Shown piece after piece: positions 1 to 8,536 of a stretch of DNA of 64,000 bases. Numbering within the stretch: position 1 is the stretch's first letter; every line of letters starts with the position of its first letter. A program made the position numbers and the translations under genes. This DNA is from Rhodococcus jostii NBRC 16295 (GTDB taxonomy: Bacteria > Actinomycetota > Actinomycetes > Mycobacteriales > Mycobacteriaceae). The notes under the pieces are model-generated. The model had not been told where the DNA came from and did no database searches. It saw nothing but the letters and a program-made list of their open reading frames with translations. The stretch lies in assembly GCF_001894825.1 (NCBI RefSeq), contig NZ_BCWY01000017.1, positions 1 to 64,000 on the forward strand, in the 5' to 3' direction.

Positions 1-69
1 ACCGTCGTTCGACTCCCGAACGACGCCGACCGTCGGGCGCGCAGTGGACGCGCTCTGCGATGTATCCAT
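1..69 (-). CDS. pntA: NAD(P) transhydrogenase subunit alpha, N-terminus only (partial)
   Basis: Only the first 23 codons lie in the window; the gene runs off the left edge on the minus strand. An ATG at 69 follows an AGGAAG ribosome site at 7 nt spacing. The peptide starts MDTSQSASTARP and continues TVGVVRESNDG, which matches the amino-terminal signature of PntA-type transhydrogenase alpha subunits (VGVVRE.. followed in the family by GERRVAL). PntA binds NAD(H) and works with membrane subunits to pass hydride between NAD and NADP using the proton gradient. It is divergent from the DUF488 gene; the 269 nt between them presumably hold both promoters. Alanine dehydrogenase shares the fold but usually starts differently. 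The call rests on 11 residues plus a good ribosome site. Confidence 0.7.
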   Translation of the reverse strand, partial: MDTSQSASTARPTVGVVRESNDG

Positions 70-338
70 TTATCGACTTCCTGCGGTAGATGGTGTGTGT
101 GCCGCGACGAGCGGCGATCAACCGATGATGAGCGGAGAAATTCCCCCGACCTCGACTGAGTTGAGCTGATAGTAGCCAGAGAAAGCGTGACGTAGGGAAC
201 AGAGAAGTCTGTGGGTGGGTGTCTGAATCGAGTCCGAACAGTCGTTCTCACAGATGTTTCTGCCCGTTTGTGAACCCGGTCACAGGGTGATCGGTCGTAG
301 TCTGACGGTAGACACCGCAAGGAAGCGGAGGTTCGATC

Positions 339-740
339 ATGAGCAAACCGAAGGAACGGAGCGCCGCGGACGTCACCGCGGACCCACCCGTCGTGGTCGA
401 GCGGGTCTACGACCATCCCACCGAGGGCGACGGACTGCGACTGTTCGTGGACCGACTCTGGCCCCGGGGGCTCCGCAAGGACGCGTTCCATTTCGACGAC
501 TGGGCCAAGGACCTCGCGCCGTCGACGGAGTTACGTCACTGGTACTCGCACGACGTCGCCGCGTTCAGCGAGTTCCGCGAGCGATACGTCCACGAACTGG
601 ATTCGCCGACCGGCCGGAGGGCGGTCGCGCGGGTGCAGGAACTCGCGAACGGGCGGCCGATCGTTCTGCTCACGGCAACCAAGGACGTCACGCACAGCCA
701 TGCCGAGGTTCTCGCGGAGTACATGCGGGATCAGTCGTGA
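339..740 (+). CDS. DUF488 family protein
   Basis: A 133-residue soluble protein starting at ATG 339 after a GGAGG-like site. It carries the DUF488 hallmark DGLRLFVDRLWPRG near residues 30-43, then WAKDLAPSTELRHWY and the C-terminal TATKD stretch. The family's biochemical role is not settled; it is a compact fold with a conserved Arg-rich pocket. The length is slightly above the usual 115-120 residues because of an N-terminal extension rich in charged residues. The stop codon overlaps the GTG of a small zinc-ribbon gene (GTGA), so the two are probably translationally coupled. Confidence 0.85.
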   Translation: MSKPKERSAADVTADPPVVVERVYDHPTEGDGLRLFVDRLWPRGLRKDAFHFDDWAKDLAPSTELRHWYSHDVAAFSEFRERYVHELDSPTGRRAVARVQELANGRPIVLLTATKDVTHSHAEVLAEYMRDQS

Positions 741-901
741 CGACCCGCCGCGACGAGGCCCAGCCCGTCGGCGAACCGGACCACGACGTCGGAGGCGACC
801 CCGTCTGCTGGCTCGACCGCGTGTGCCCCGACTGCGGGTTGTTCCTCACCGATCACGCCGCCAGCACCTGCCCGCGCTGCGGTTCGGCGCGGGACAGGTG
901 A
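737..901 (+). CDS. Small zinc-ribbon protein coupled to DUF488 gene
   Basis: A 54-residue reading frame starting with GTG 737, whose last bases overlap the TGA of the DUF488 gene. It contains two CxxC knuckles (VCPDCG and TCPRCGS) about 15 residues apart, a rubredoxin/zinc-ribbon arrangement expected to bind one zinc ion. A longer upstream extension of the frame is open but runs antiparallel to no known domain and overlaps DUF488 completely, so the coupled GTG is preferred. The function is unknown; the coupling suggests a partner or regulator of the DUF488 protein. Confidence 0.6.
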   Translation: MTTRRDEAQPVGEPDHDVGGDPVCWLDRVCPDCGLFLTDHAASTCPRCGSARDR

Positions 902-912
902 TGTGCGCGAAT

Positions 913-2454
913 TCAGCCGGCGTTCAGGTAGCGGGCCCGGAGCTTGTGCTTGACGAGTTTGCCGGTGGGCGTGCGCGGCAGGTCGTCGGAGAAGTCGATG
1001 CTGCGCGGCGCCTTGAAGTGACTGACCCGGTCGCGCACGTAGTCGAGTAGTTCGCGGGCGATGTCGTCCGACGGCTCCACTCCCTCGACGAGTTGCACGA
1101 CGGCCTTGACCTGCTCGCCCATCTCCTCGTCGGGCACGCCGATGACGGCGACGTCGAACACCTTGGGATGCATGGTGAGAACGTTCTCCGACTCCTGCGG
1201 GTAGATGTTCACTCCGCCCGAGATGATCATGAACGCGGCGCGGTCCGTGAGGTAGAGGAAGCGGTCGGAGTCGATGTATCCGATGTCGCCGCTCGTGGTC
1301 CACGTCGGATGGTCGGGGTGCGTCGCGGATTCGGTCTTGGCCGGGTCGTTGTGATACTCGAACGGCCGTTCCTCCCGCTCCCAGAACACGGTTCCGATGT
1401 CGCCGACGGGCACGTCGGCACCGCTGTCGTCACAGATGTGCACGATGCCCATGACCCCGTCGTGGCCCACCGAGCCCGGCTTGGCGAGCGCCTGGGCGCT
1501 GTCGATGAACGTGGCTCCGGCGCCTTCCGTGGAGGCGTAGTACTCGTGGATCACCGGCCCCCACCACTCGATCATCGACCGTTTCACGTCGGGCGGGCAC
1601 GGCGCCGCCGCGTGGATGGCCACCTTCAGGCTCGACACGTCGAACTTGTCGCGAACATCCTTCGGCAACTTGAGCATCCGGACGAACATCGTCGGCACCC
1701 ATTGGCTGTGCGTCACCCCGTACTCCTCGATGAGCCGCAGCGACTCCTCGGCGTCGAAGCGGTCCATCAGCACGATCGTGCCGCCGACGGAGGTGATGGT
1801 TCCGCAGAAGCGTAGCGGCGCAGCGTGATACAGCGGCGCGGGGCACAGATAGATCGTGTCGGAATCGAATCCGTACATCGGGGCGAACACCGCGGTGTAG
1901 GGATCCATCGTCGTGTCCACTTCACCCTCGGGCAGAGCGGGTTTGATCCCCTTCGGCCTGCCGGTGGTACCCGAGGAGTACAACATGTCCTGCCCGCGAG
2001 GCTGCGAATCGAGCGGTTCGGCGGACTGCGCCGCCAGGGCGTCCTCGTAGCTGTCGAATCCGTCGAGTTCGCCGCCGTACACGAGCCGGTGGCGGACGCG
2101 GGGAAGCTCGCCCGGGTCGCTCGGAACGGCGCCGCCCGCGTCGGCGGAGACGATGAGCACCTCGGCGCCGCAGTCGTCCACGACGTACCCGGCCTCCTCG
2201 GGGGTGAGATGCCAGTTCACCACCGTGATGTACAGCCCTGATCGCAGAGCCGCCCAATACACTTCGAGGACGCGGAGGTCGTTGCTCGACACGAGCGCCA
2301 GGTGGTCGCCGACCTTCAGACCCAGCGAGCGCAGGTGCCGGGCGAGCCGGGTGGACCGCTCGTCCAGTTCCCGGTAGGTCAGCTGCTCCCCCGTCGACGG
2401 ACGAACGACGGCGGGCTTGTCCGGGGTGGTCGCCACGAAGTTTCCAGGGAACAT
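913..2454 (-). CDS. Acyl-CoA synthetase (AMP-forming, FadD-like)
   Basis: Adenylate-forming enzyme of about 513 residues that would activate a carboxylic acid to its CoA thioester through an acyl-adenylate. The P-loop YSSGTTGRPKG is near residues 160-170, the STEG adenine-binding motif is in the middle, TSGDIGY carries the ribose-binding Asp, and PTGKL near the C-terminus holds the catalytic Lys. ATG 2454 is chosen because AAAGGA sits six bases upstream; the GTG at 2460 is too close to that site. The substrate cannot be read from sequence; similar actinobacterial proteins act on fatty or terpenoid acids. It is divergent from the MDMPI-like gene and has no catabolic neighbours. Confidence 0.88.
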   Translation of the reverse strand: MFPGNFVATTPDKPAVVRPSTGEQLTYRELDERSTRLARHLRSLGLKVGDHLALVSSNDLRVLEVYWAALRSGLYITVVNWHLTPEEAGYVVDDCGAEVLIVSADAGGAVPSDPGELPRVRHRLVYGGELDGFDSYEDALAAQSAEPLDSQPRGQDMLYSSGTTGRPKGIKPALPEGEVDTTMDPYTAVFAPMYGFDSDTIYLCPAPLYHAAPLRFCGTITSVGGTIVLMDRFDAEESLRLIEEYGVTHSQWVPTMFVRMLKLPKDVRDKFDVSSLKVAIHAAAPCPPDVKRSMIEWWGPVIHEYYASTEGAGATFIDSAQALAKPGSVGHDGVMGIVHICDDSGADVPVGDIGTVFWEREERPFEYHNDPAKTESATHPDHPTWTTSGDIGYIDSDRFLYLTDRAAFMIISGGVNIYPQESENVLTMHPKVFDVAVIGVPDEEMGEQVKAVVQLVEGVEPSDDIARELLDYVRDRVSHFKAPRSIDFSDDLPRTPTGKLVKHKLRARYLNAG

Positions 2455-2621
2455 CCGCACTCCTTTTGTTAATGGAGATTCTCACCATCGGTCTACCACA
2501 CGGAACCCGGGACGGGGAGGCCTTCGACGCCGTCACCGGCGCATTCGTCCGCCGCTGGCGAAAATACTCGGGCCCTGCGCCGGGAGGTCCTAGAGTTGAG
2601 GCAAAAGGAGGCGTACGACCC

Positions 2622-3440
2622 GTGAATGCCCTGCAGAAGGAACCGATCCTCGACGCGTTGTTCGAGGAATGGGACGTGCTCGACGAAGTGCTGTCGTCGC
2701 TGTCCGGCGACGCGTGGTTCACGCCCACCGCCCTGCCCGGGTGGACCGTCCACGACGTGACCGCGCACCTGATCGGAACCGAGTCGCTCCTCGCCGGAAT
2801 CTCCGCACCCCACACCAGCATCGACGTCCGCGGCCTCGCACACGTGCGCAACGAGATCGGCGCGTTCAACGAAGAGTGGGTCGAGGGACTCCGGGGTTGC
2901 TCGGGCCCCGAGATGCTCGAACGCTTCCGTGCGATCGTCGCCCGCAGGCGGTCGGAGCTGGGCGAGATGACCGACGAAGCGTTCGAGGCCGAGACCACCA
3001 CACCGGTCGGTCCGGCGCCGTATCTCCGGTTCATGCGGATCCGCGTGTTCGACTGCTGGATGCACGAGCTCGACCTCCGGGACGCACTCGCGCTGCCGGG
3101 CGACGAGGGAGGCCTCCGCGGGGACACGGCGTTCGAGGAGATCGCCGGCGCCGTCGCGTTCCTCGTCGGCAAGCGCGGCAAGGCTCCGGACGGGTCGCGG
3201 ATCACCCTCGAACTCACCGGACCGCTCGCGAGGAACATTCACATCGCGGTCGACGGCAGAGCCGCGGTGGTCGACGAACTGCCGTCCGCGGCGACGACCA
3301 CCGTGACCCTCGACTCCCGGTTGTTCACGCGGTTGGCTGGGGGCAGGACGAGGGCGGCGGATCACCGCGACGAGATCGCACTGAGCGGCGACACCGACGC
3401 GGGCAAGCGGATCGTCGACAACCTCGCGTTCACGATCTGA
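2622..3440 (+). CDS. Mycothiol-dependent maleylpyruvate isomerase family protein
   Basis: A 272-residue protein of the DinB-like MDMPI (TIGR03083) family. It shows the typical N-terminal helix (FEEWDVLDEVLSSLSGDAW), the LPGWTVHDVTAHLIGTE motif with the metal-ligand His, a second conserved His in the region DCWMHELDLRDAL, and a C-terminal SCP2-like beta domain. Relatives use mycothiol or bind zinc; the particular substrate is unknown. The start is GTG 2622, seven or so bases after a strong AAAGGAGG; a longer frame from 2466 lacks a ribosome site. The S51 peptidase gene follows after 5 nt, suggesting an operon. Confidence 0.85.
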   Translation: MNALQKEPILDALFEEWDVLDEVLSSLSGDAWFTPTALPGWTVHDVTAHLIGTESLLAGISAPHTSIDVRGLAHVRNEIGAFNEEWVEGLRGCSGPEMLERFRAIVARRRSELGEMTDEAFEAETTTPVGPAPYLRFMRIRVFDCWMHELDLRDALALPGDEGGLRGDTAFEEIAGAVAFLVGKRGKAPDGSRITLELTGPLARNIHIAVDGRAAVVDELPSAATTTVTLDSRLFTRLAGGRTRAADHRDEIALSGDTDAGKRIVDNLAFTI

Positions 3441-3445
3441 TCGCG

Positions 3446-4129
3446 GTGCGACTGTTTCTGTCCTCGTATCGGTTCGGTGCGGATCCTGCGCCGTTGATGT
3501 CGCTCGTCGGGAGTCCGGGGCGTGTGGGGGTGATCGCGGCGGCGGCTGACGCGTGGCCGCGGACGGCGCGGACCTCCGCGGTCGTGAGTGACGTGATGCC
3601 GCTGACGCGCCTGGGGTTCACCCCGGAGGAGGTGGATCTGCGCGACTACGTCGGCGACGAGGGGCATGCGCGTTCCGCCGCACTGAAGGAGCGGCTGGAC
3701 GAGTTCGACATGCTGTGGGTGCGCGGCGGGAACACATTCGTGTTGCGCGCGCAGATGGCCCGGAGCGGGGCGGACCGGGTGATCCCGGAACTGCTGCGGA
3801 TGGACTCGCTGGTGTACGCCGGTTACAGCGCGGGGGCCTGTGTGATGACTCCGACGCTGCACGGTCTCGACTCCTCCGATGACCCGGCGGAGGTGGTCGC
3901 AACCTGTGGCATGGAGCCGCTCTGGGACGGCCTGGGCGTGGTGGGCTTCGCAATCGTGCCGCATCACCCGCCTGCGGGGCTTTCAGGGGCCGAAGACGTC
4001 GCGCCCTTGGAGGACGCGGCCGCCGTGCGGCGCACTGTCACCGCTTTGAGGCTCGCCGGCATCGAATACCGCACCTTGACGGACGATCAGGCGATAGTCG
4101 TGAACGGAGATCGAACCGAACTCGTGTGA
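3446..4129 (+). CDS. Peptidase E-like protein (family S51)
   Basis: A 227-residue class-I glutamine-amidotransferase-fold protein of the S51 dipeptidase/cyanophycinase type. The segment RGGNTF (residues 93-98) and the nucleophile elbow GYSAGA with Ser128 are the family signatures. Family members cleave Asp-X dipeptides or related bonds in the cytoplasm. The start is GTG 3446, five bases after the stop of the MDMPI-like gene, so co-transcription is likely. The C-terminus ends in a short beta hairpin (QAIVVNGDRTELV) typical of the family. The length matches bacterial PepE (about 230 residues). Confidence 0.85.
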   Translation: MRLFLSSYRFGADPAPLMSLVGSPGRVGVIAAAADAWPRTARTSAVVSDVMPLTRLGFTPEEVDLRDYVGDEGHARSAALKERLDEFDMLWVRGGNTFVLRAQMARSGADRVIPELLRMDSLVYAGYSAGACVMTPTLHGLDSSDDPAEVVATCGMEPLWDGLGVVGFAIVPHHPPAGLSGAEDVAPLEDAAAVRRTVTALRLAGIEYRTLTDDQAIVVNGDRTELV

Positions 4130-4158
4130 CGACGGCGAGCCCTGCGGCGGGACGGCCT

Positions 4159-4488
4159 TCAGCCGAAGACGGCGACCGGCACGGAGGGGGCGAACGGGGC
4201 GACGCGGTCGAGTGCGGCCCAGGTGACCTCGCAGCGCTTGGCGGTGACTTCGTCCGCGTCGGCGAGAAGCGTGTTGAGGAGGGTCTTGGGGTTCAGGCGC
4301 CACTCCTGCACCATGGACCGAACTTCCTCGTTGGTGAACAATCCCGAACCCGCCAATGCGAAGATCCATTCGTCGAACTCGCCACGATGGATCTGTTCGA
4401 TGGAATCGTAGTCGATGCCACCATCGAGGAACTCGTACGAGAACATCGCGGAGATGTAGCTGCTGGGATCTCGGTGGAGTGCATTCAT
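4159..4488 (-). CDS. Hypothetical protein, acidic, 109 residues
   Basis: A small soluble protein with no membrane segment. The start is ATG 4488 with GGAAGGA at about 8 nt; a longer frame to 4533 has no such site. The sequence has an N-terminal acidic region (EFLDGGIDYDSIEQIH) and a C-terminal half that may be helical. I do not recognise a family. It is convergent with the S51 peptidase (29 nt gap) and faces a long upstream region containing a CTCAC-5nt-GTGAG inverted repeat at 4545-4559 that could bind a regulator. Confidence 0.6.
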   Translation of the reverse strand: MNALHRDPSSYISAMFSYEFLDGGIDYDSIEQIHRGEFDEWIFALAGSGLFTNEEVRSMVQEWRLNPKTLLNTLLADADEVTAKRCEVTWAALDRVAPFAPSVPVAVFG

Positions 4489-5001
4489 CGGTGCGGGTCC
4501 TTCCAGGGTCGGTGCGGCAAAACCCGGCCCCAACCGTGTTCTAGCTCACATTTAGTGAGAATCTCCGTTTGGGTGTAACGCTTCGCCGGTGTTTGACGAT
4601 GCAAGACGCTAACCCGTAGAAGCGTGGTTTTGCATTGCCTGGTCGATACGATCCGGTAACAGAGTGACGAATGTGACCTGTGTTACACCCGATATGTCCG
4701 GGTTCTCACGCTTCGCGAGACGCCTCTACCTGCACCTTCTCCCCCATACCCGGTTCCTTACCCCACCGTGGGGCACCTCGAAAAAATTCACCCCCCTGAT
4801 CCCACATCGTGAGACTCCTACGCGTAAGTAACTAACAGATGGTCTAAGGGAGTCTCGCTTCTACACCGAACGTCCAGGTTGGAGCGATATCCGCGAATCC
4901 GGGTCGGAATCGGTTCAGTTGGACGTCTGACCAATTCGAGGACAGGTGTGGCCGGCTGGGTTACCGTCGGGGCGCCCGACACCCGCATTCCAGGAGTCAC
5001 G
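4489..5001. other. Long intergenic region between divergent genes
   Basis: 513 nt without a convincing gene; base composition is lower in G+C than the surroundings. It holds the inverted repeat CTCAC/GTGAG (4545-4559) upstream of the minus-strand gene and, upstream of the GlcD-like gene, TTGG-8nt-CCAA at about 4919-4934, which resembles GntR-type operator ends. No hairpin with riboswitch features was recognised. An open frame from 4879 that extends the downstream flavoprotein lacks a ribosome site and family similarity. Confidence 0.5.
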
Positions 5002-6375
5002 ATGACGGTCACCGACGACGCACTCGCGACGCTCGCCGCCGCGCTCCCCCAGGGTTGCCTCGTGACCGACCCGGACATCCTGGCGTCGTACCGGCAGGAC
5101 TGGGCGCGCGACCCCGAGGCGGTCCTCCCCCTCGCCGTCGCCCGCCCCACGACCACCGAGGACGTCCAGGCGGTGATGCGCTGGGCGACCGAGCACAGGG
5201 TCCCGGTGATTCCCCGGGGAGCGGGCTCCGGGCTCAGTGGAGGGGCCACGGCGGTGGCGGGCAGCGTGGTGGTCAGCACCGAACGCATGCGCCGGATCGA
5301 GGTCGACCCCGTCACGCGCATCGCCGTCGTGGAACCCGGACTGCTCAACGCCGAGGTGAAGGCCGCGGCCGCCGAGCACGGCCTGTGGTACCCGCCCGAC
5401 CCGTCGTCGTTCGAGATGTGCTCGATCGGCGGCAACGTCGCGACCAACGCGGGCGGCCTCTGCTGCGTCAAGTACGGCGTCACCACCGACTACGTCCTGG
5501 CGCTGCGGGTGGTTCTCGCGGACGGCACGGACGTACGCCTGGGCGGCCCGCGACTCAAGGACGTGGCCGGACTGTCGCTGACCAAGCTGTTCGTCGGGAG
5601 CGAGGGAACCCTCGGCATCGTCACGGAGGCGACGCTGAGACTGATTCCCGCCCAGCCGCCCTCGAGCACCCTCGTCGCGTCGTTCGCCACCGTCCAGGCC
5701 GCCGCCGACACCGTGCTGGCCATCACCCGCACCCTGCGGCCGTCCATGCTCGAGTTCATGGACCGCGCCTCGATCGGCGCCGTCGAGGATGCGCTGAAGA
5801 TGGGCCTGGACCGGACGGCGGAGGCGATGTTGATCGCCCGATCGGACGCGCCCGGAGCAATTGCGGCCGAAGAGATTTCCGTCATGGCGGACGCGTGCCG
5901 CGTCAACGGAGCCACCGAGGTCTTCACCACCGACGACCCCGACGAAGGCGAAGCCTTTGCCGCAGCAAGACGATTCGCGATTCCCGCGGTCGAGAGACTC
6001 GGCAGCCTGCTGCTCGAGGACGTCGGTGTGCCCTTGCCGAAACTTCCTGCGCTGGTGGAGGGAATCGCGGCCATCTCCCGCGAGCGCGAAGTGATGGTCG
6101 CGGTGATCGCGCACGCCGGCGACGGAAACACGCACCCGCTCATCGTGTTCGACCCCGAGGACGCCGCGATGGCCGAGCGCGCCCACCTGGCTTTCGGCGA
6201 AATCATGGACCTCGCACTCTCGCTCGGCGGCACGATCACCGGCGAGCACGGTGTCGGCCGGCTGAAGAAGGCCTGGCTGCCCGACCAGTTGGGACCGGAC
6301 GTCATGGAATTGACGCAGCGGATCAAGAACGCACTCGACCCGCTCGGGATCCTCAACCCCGGAGCGATTCTGTAG
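5002..6375 (+). CDS. FAD-linked oxidase, glycolate/D-lactate oxidase GlcD type
   Basis: A 457-residue VAO/PCMH-fold flavoprotein. The FAD-binding domain shows PRGAGSGLSGG (around residue 70) and GGNVATNAGG; the C-terminal cap has HAGDGNTHP and GEHGVGRLK, the signature of 2-hydroxyacid dehydrogenases of the GlcD family. The start is ATG 5002 with CCAGGAG eight bases upstream; the longer frame to 4879 is not used. It likely oxidises a 2-hydroxy acid (glycolate, D-lactate or similar) and passes electrons to an acceptor. No GlcE or GlcF gene is adjacent; a fused GlcD-GlcF-like protein lies far away at 59305-62214. Confidence 0.85.
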   Translation: MTVTDDALATLAAALPQGCLVTDPDILASYRQDWARDPEAVLPLAVARPTTTEDVQAVMRWATEHRVPVIPRGAGSGLSGGATAVAGSVVVSTERMRRIEVDPVTRIAVVEPGLLNAEVKAAAAEHGLWYPPDPSSFEMCSIGGNVATNAGGLCCVKYGVTTDYVLALRVVLADGTDVRLGGPRLKDVAGLSLTKLFVGSEGTLGIVTEATLRLIPAQPPSSTLVASFATVQAAADTVLAITRTLRPSMLEFMDRASIGAVEDALKMGLDRTAEAMLIARSDAPGAIAAEEISVMADACRVNGATEVFTTDDPDEGEAFAAARRFAIPAVERLGSLLLEDVGVPLPKLPALVEGIAAISREREVMVAVIAHAGDGNTHPLIVFDPEDAAMAERAHLAFGEIMDLALSLGGTITGEHGVGRLKKAWLPDQLGPDVMELTQRIKNALDPLGILNPGAIL

Positions 6376-6485
6376 CTACCCGGGCCGGGTGCGATACCCA
6401 ATGGTTACCCAAGGGACTGGTGTGACAGGTGAGGTGTTGCTAGCGTGACCGGACCCGACTCGATTCGTCGCAGAGAGGTGCGCTC

Positions 6486-7673
6486 GTGACCAGACTCCGC
6501 CGTGTCGCCTCCCTGGCGATGCCCGCTCTACTGGCTTCTACCTGCACGTTTTTCACGATGTCGCCCCCTGTTGCGACGGCGGCGCCGTGCCTCGGCGGAA
6601 GCGGCAGCCTCGGATCGAGCTCGAACCAGGGCATCAACCCCATTCCCTGGCTCAACGGAAGCGACGGCCGCCTCCCCGAGTTGCGTGGCAAAACTCAGGC
6701 TGTCGCCCACATCACCGGGCCGCGCAGCTCCAACGACACGATCGGCCGGTTCCGGGTACTCGGCACCGACCTCGGCATCATGTGGGACAACGGCGGAGGC
6801 GAGATCCTCACCGCGTTCGGTGACACGGTCGGGCTGAGCGACAATCCGCTGTGCGGGCTGGTCGGCGACTGGCGCAGCAACATCCTGTTGCGCAGCTCCG
6901 ATCACGACCTCACCAACGGGATGGGCATCGACAATTCTCCGGTCGACGGGCCGAACCATTCCAAGGAGATCATCCAGAGCAAGAAGATCCCCGGGGTGGA
7001 GCAGACGGTCATCCCCACCACCGGCATCTCCGTCGGCGAGGGTCCCGGCGCGACGCAGTACATCAACTACATGTCCGTGCGGAGCTGGGGCGCACCCGGC
7101 GAGTGGGACACCAACGCCTCCGGCATCGCGTACTCCGTCGACAACGGCGAGAACTGGATCACCGACCCGCTGACGCTCCGGCCCAACGTGCCGACAACGG
7201 GCGCCGAGAACTTCCAGATGGGCTCCTACGTCAAGCACGACGGGTTCGTCTACGCGTTCGGCACCCCGTCGGGGCGCTCCGGCGACGCCCGGTTGTCGCG
7301 GGTGAAGGAAGCGGACATTCGCAACCTCACGGCGTACGAGTACTGGGACGGCAAGGCGTGGGTGAAGTCCAACGCCGTCGTGGCCGCGCCGGTCATCCCC
7401 GGACCGGTCAGCGAGTTGTCGGTGCAGTTCAACGAGTACCTCGGCCAGTTCGTCGCGATGTACACCGACGCCGGCAATTCGGTGGTAATGCGCCGCTCCG
7501 ACCGTCTCGAATCCGGCTGGAGCGAACCCGAAGTGCTCGTGAGCAGCCGGGACGTACCCGAGCTGTACGGCGCGTACATGCACCCGTGGGCGCAGGGATC
7601 CGATCTGTACTTCCTGGCCACCACGTGGTCGGACTACAACGTCATGCTGCTGCGTACCAACCTCGCGGACTGA
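6486..7673 (+). CDS. Exported DUF4185 domain protein
   Basis: A 395-residue secreted protein. It has a Sec-type signal peptide: basic MTRLRR, a hydrophobic core of about 20 residues and an ATAAPC cleavage region near residue 35. The mature part is a DUF4185 beta-propeller-like domain, recognisable by TDLGIMWDNGGGEILTAFGDT, RSNILLRSSD and the C-terminal YGAYMHPW motif. The family is related in fold to sialidase/glycosidase-type propellers, but activity is not established. GTG 6486 follows AGAGAGG. A GC-rich hairpin at 7693-7715 follows the stop and probably ends transcription. Confidence 0.85.
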   Translation: MTRLRRVASLAMPALLASTCTFFTMSPPVATAAPCLGGSGSLGSSSNQGINPIPWLNGSDGRLPELRGKTQAVAHITGPRSSNDTIGRFRVLGTDLGIMWDNGGGEILTAFGDTVGLSDNPLCGLVGDWRSNILLRSSDHDLTNGMGIDNSPVDGPNHSKEIIQSKKIPGVEQTVIPTTGISVGEGPGATQYINYMSVRSWGAPGEWDTNASGIAYSVDNGENWITDPLTLRPNVPTTGAENFQMGSYVKHDGFVYAFGTPSGRSGDARLSRVKEADIRNLTAYEYWDGKAWVKSNAVVAAPVIPGPVSELSVQFNEYLGQFVAMYTDAGNSVVMRRSDRLESGWSEPEVLVSSRDVPELYGAYMHPWAQGSDLYFLATTWSDYNVMLLRTNLAD

Positions 7674-7692
7674 CGGTAATCTGCGAGTGACA

Positions 7693-7715
7693 GCGTGCGC
7701 GGACTGCGCGCACGC
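7693..7715 (+). terminator. Hairpin after DUF4185 gene
   Basis: Perfect 9-bp arms GCGTGCGCG / CGCGCACGC around a 5-base loop, 20 nt after the DUF4185 stop codon. There is no T-run, as is common in actinobacteria. It lies just upstream of the GNAT gene's ribosome site, so it could also affect that gene's translation. Confidence 0.5.
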
Positions 7716-7737
7716 CGCATGAGCAGAGGAGCGATCT

Positions 7738-8013
7738 GTGGCGGCCACGGTGGAGCACGACGTGTCGGAATCCCGGTTCGAGATCTACCTCGACGGTCAG
7801 CTGGCCGGATACGCCGACTACTTCGAGCGGAACGGTGCCCGCGACTTCCACCACACCGTGACGTACCCGCAGTTCCGCGGGCAGGGGCTGGCGGCCGTGG
7901 TGGTGAAGGCCGCCCTCGACGACACGAAGTCCAGTGGGCTCTCCGTGATCCCGTCGTGCTCGTACGTGGAGAAGTACATCGCCGAGAATCCGAGCTATGC
8001 GGAGCTCGTCTGA
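7738..8013 (+). CDS. Small GNAT-like N-acetyltransferase
   Basis: A 91-residue protein of the short GCN5-related family (YidJ/YjdJ-like). It contains the beta-bulge region RDFHHTVTYPQFRGQGLA, where RGQGLA is the acetyl-CoA pyrophosphate loop (Q/RxxGxG/A), followed by VIPSCSYVEKYIAENPSY, the typical C-terminal block. Members of this short family bind acetyl-CoA; targets are generally unknown. It starts with GTG 7738 after GAGGAG. Its last 17 nt overlap the start of the first DUF3558 lipoprotein gene. Confidence 0.85.
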   Translation: MAATVEHDVSESRFEIYLDGQLAGYADYFERNGARDFHHTVTYPQFRGQGLAAVVVKAALDDTKSSGLSVIPSCSYVEKYIAENPSYAELV

Positions 8014-8536
8014 TCGTCTCGGCCCGGCCGTCCGCGCGACGTGTCTGATCGCGGCGGCGGTCACCCTCGCCGGCTGCGGTTCCGGCAACGGTTCCGAGAC
8101 GGATCCGGCGGCGTCCGCGCCGGCCACCTCCGTGTCCCCGCAGCCCGGCGCATTCGTCGGTGAATGCGGCTCGTTGACCGACGCCGAGGTGTACGAGCGG
8201 GCCGGTATCGCCGGGCTCGCCCCGATGTCGCGCAACGGCATCAAGTGCCGGTGGGAAGCGGGCGCCGAACGGTACGTGATGTTCACCTGGTACCGCGGCA
8301 GCCCCATCGACCGGGAGCGGTCGGTGGCCAAGGGGATCGGTCACGAGGTCCACGACCTCGAGATCGCCGGGCACCGCGGATTCTCCTCGCAGAACGTCGG
8401 CTTCTGCGAGGTCGCGCTCGCGACGGGTTCCGACTTCGTGCACTGGCTCGTCCGCTACGGCACGGGCACCGCGCCCTCCGATCCGTGCGCGGCCCCGACC
8501 GCGCTCGGTCGGCTCACGTTGGAGAAGGCCAAGTGA
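7997..8536 (+). CDS. DUF3558 lipoprotein (first of two)
   Basis: A 179-residue exported lipoprotein. The signal peptide ends in LAGC with the lipidated Cys27, followed by a low-complexity linker rich in Ser, Ala and Pro, then the DUF3558 domain (EVYERAGI, KCRWEAG, ERSVAKGIGHEV) with two conserved Cys pairs. DUF3558 is common in Mycobacteriales and its role is unknown, probably at the cell surface. The start overlaps the GNAT gene by 17 nt; the stop overlaps the next paralogue by 4 nt (GTGA), so all three form one transcription unit. Confidence 0.85.
   Translation: MRSSSDRLGPAVRATCLIAAAVTLAGCGSGNGSETDPAASAPATSVSPQPGAFVGECGSLTDAEVYERAGIAGLAPMSRNGIKCRWEAGAERYVMFTWYRGSPIDRERSVAKGIGHEVHDLEIAGHRGFSSQNVGFCEVALATGSDFVHWLVRYGTGTAPSDPCAAPTALGRLTLEKAK

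Noticed and set aside
254-901. Long frame covering the DUF488 gene
   Set aside because: Arg/Gly-rich translation without domain similarity; only its last 54 codons, with CxxC motifs and a coupled start, are retained as a gene.
1922-3238. Long minus-strand frame across the fadD/MDMPI divergent region
   Set aside because: It spans two genes and their promoter region, is Ser/Arg/Pro rich, and crosses a typical divergent promoter.
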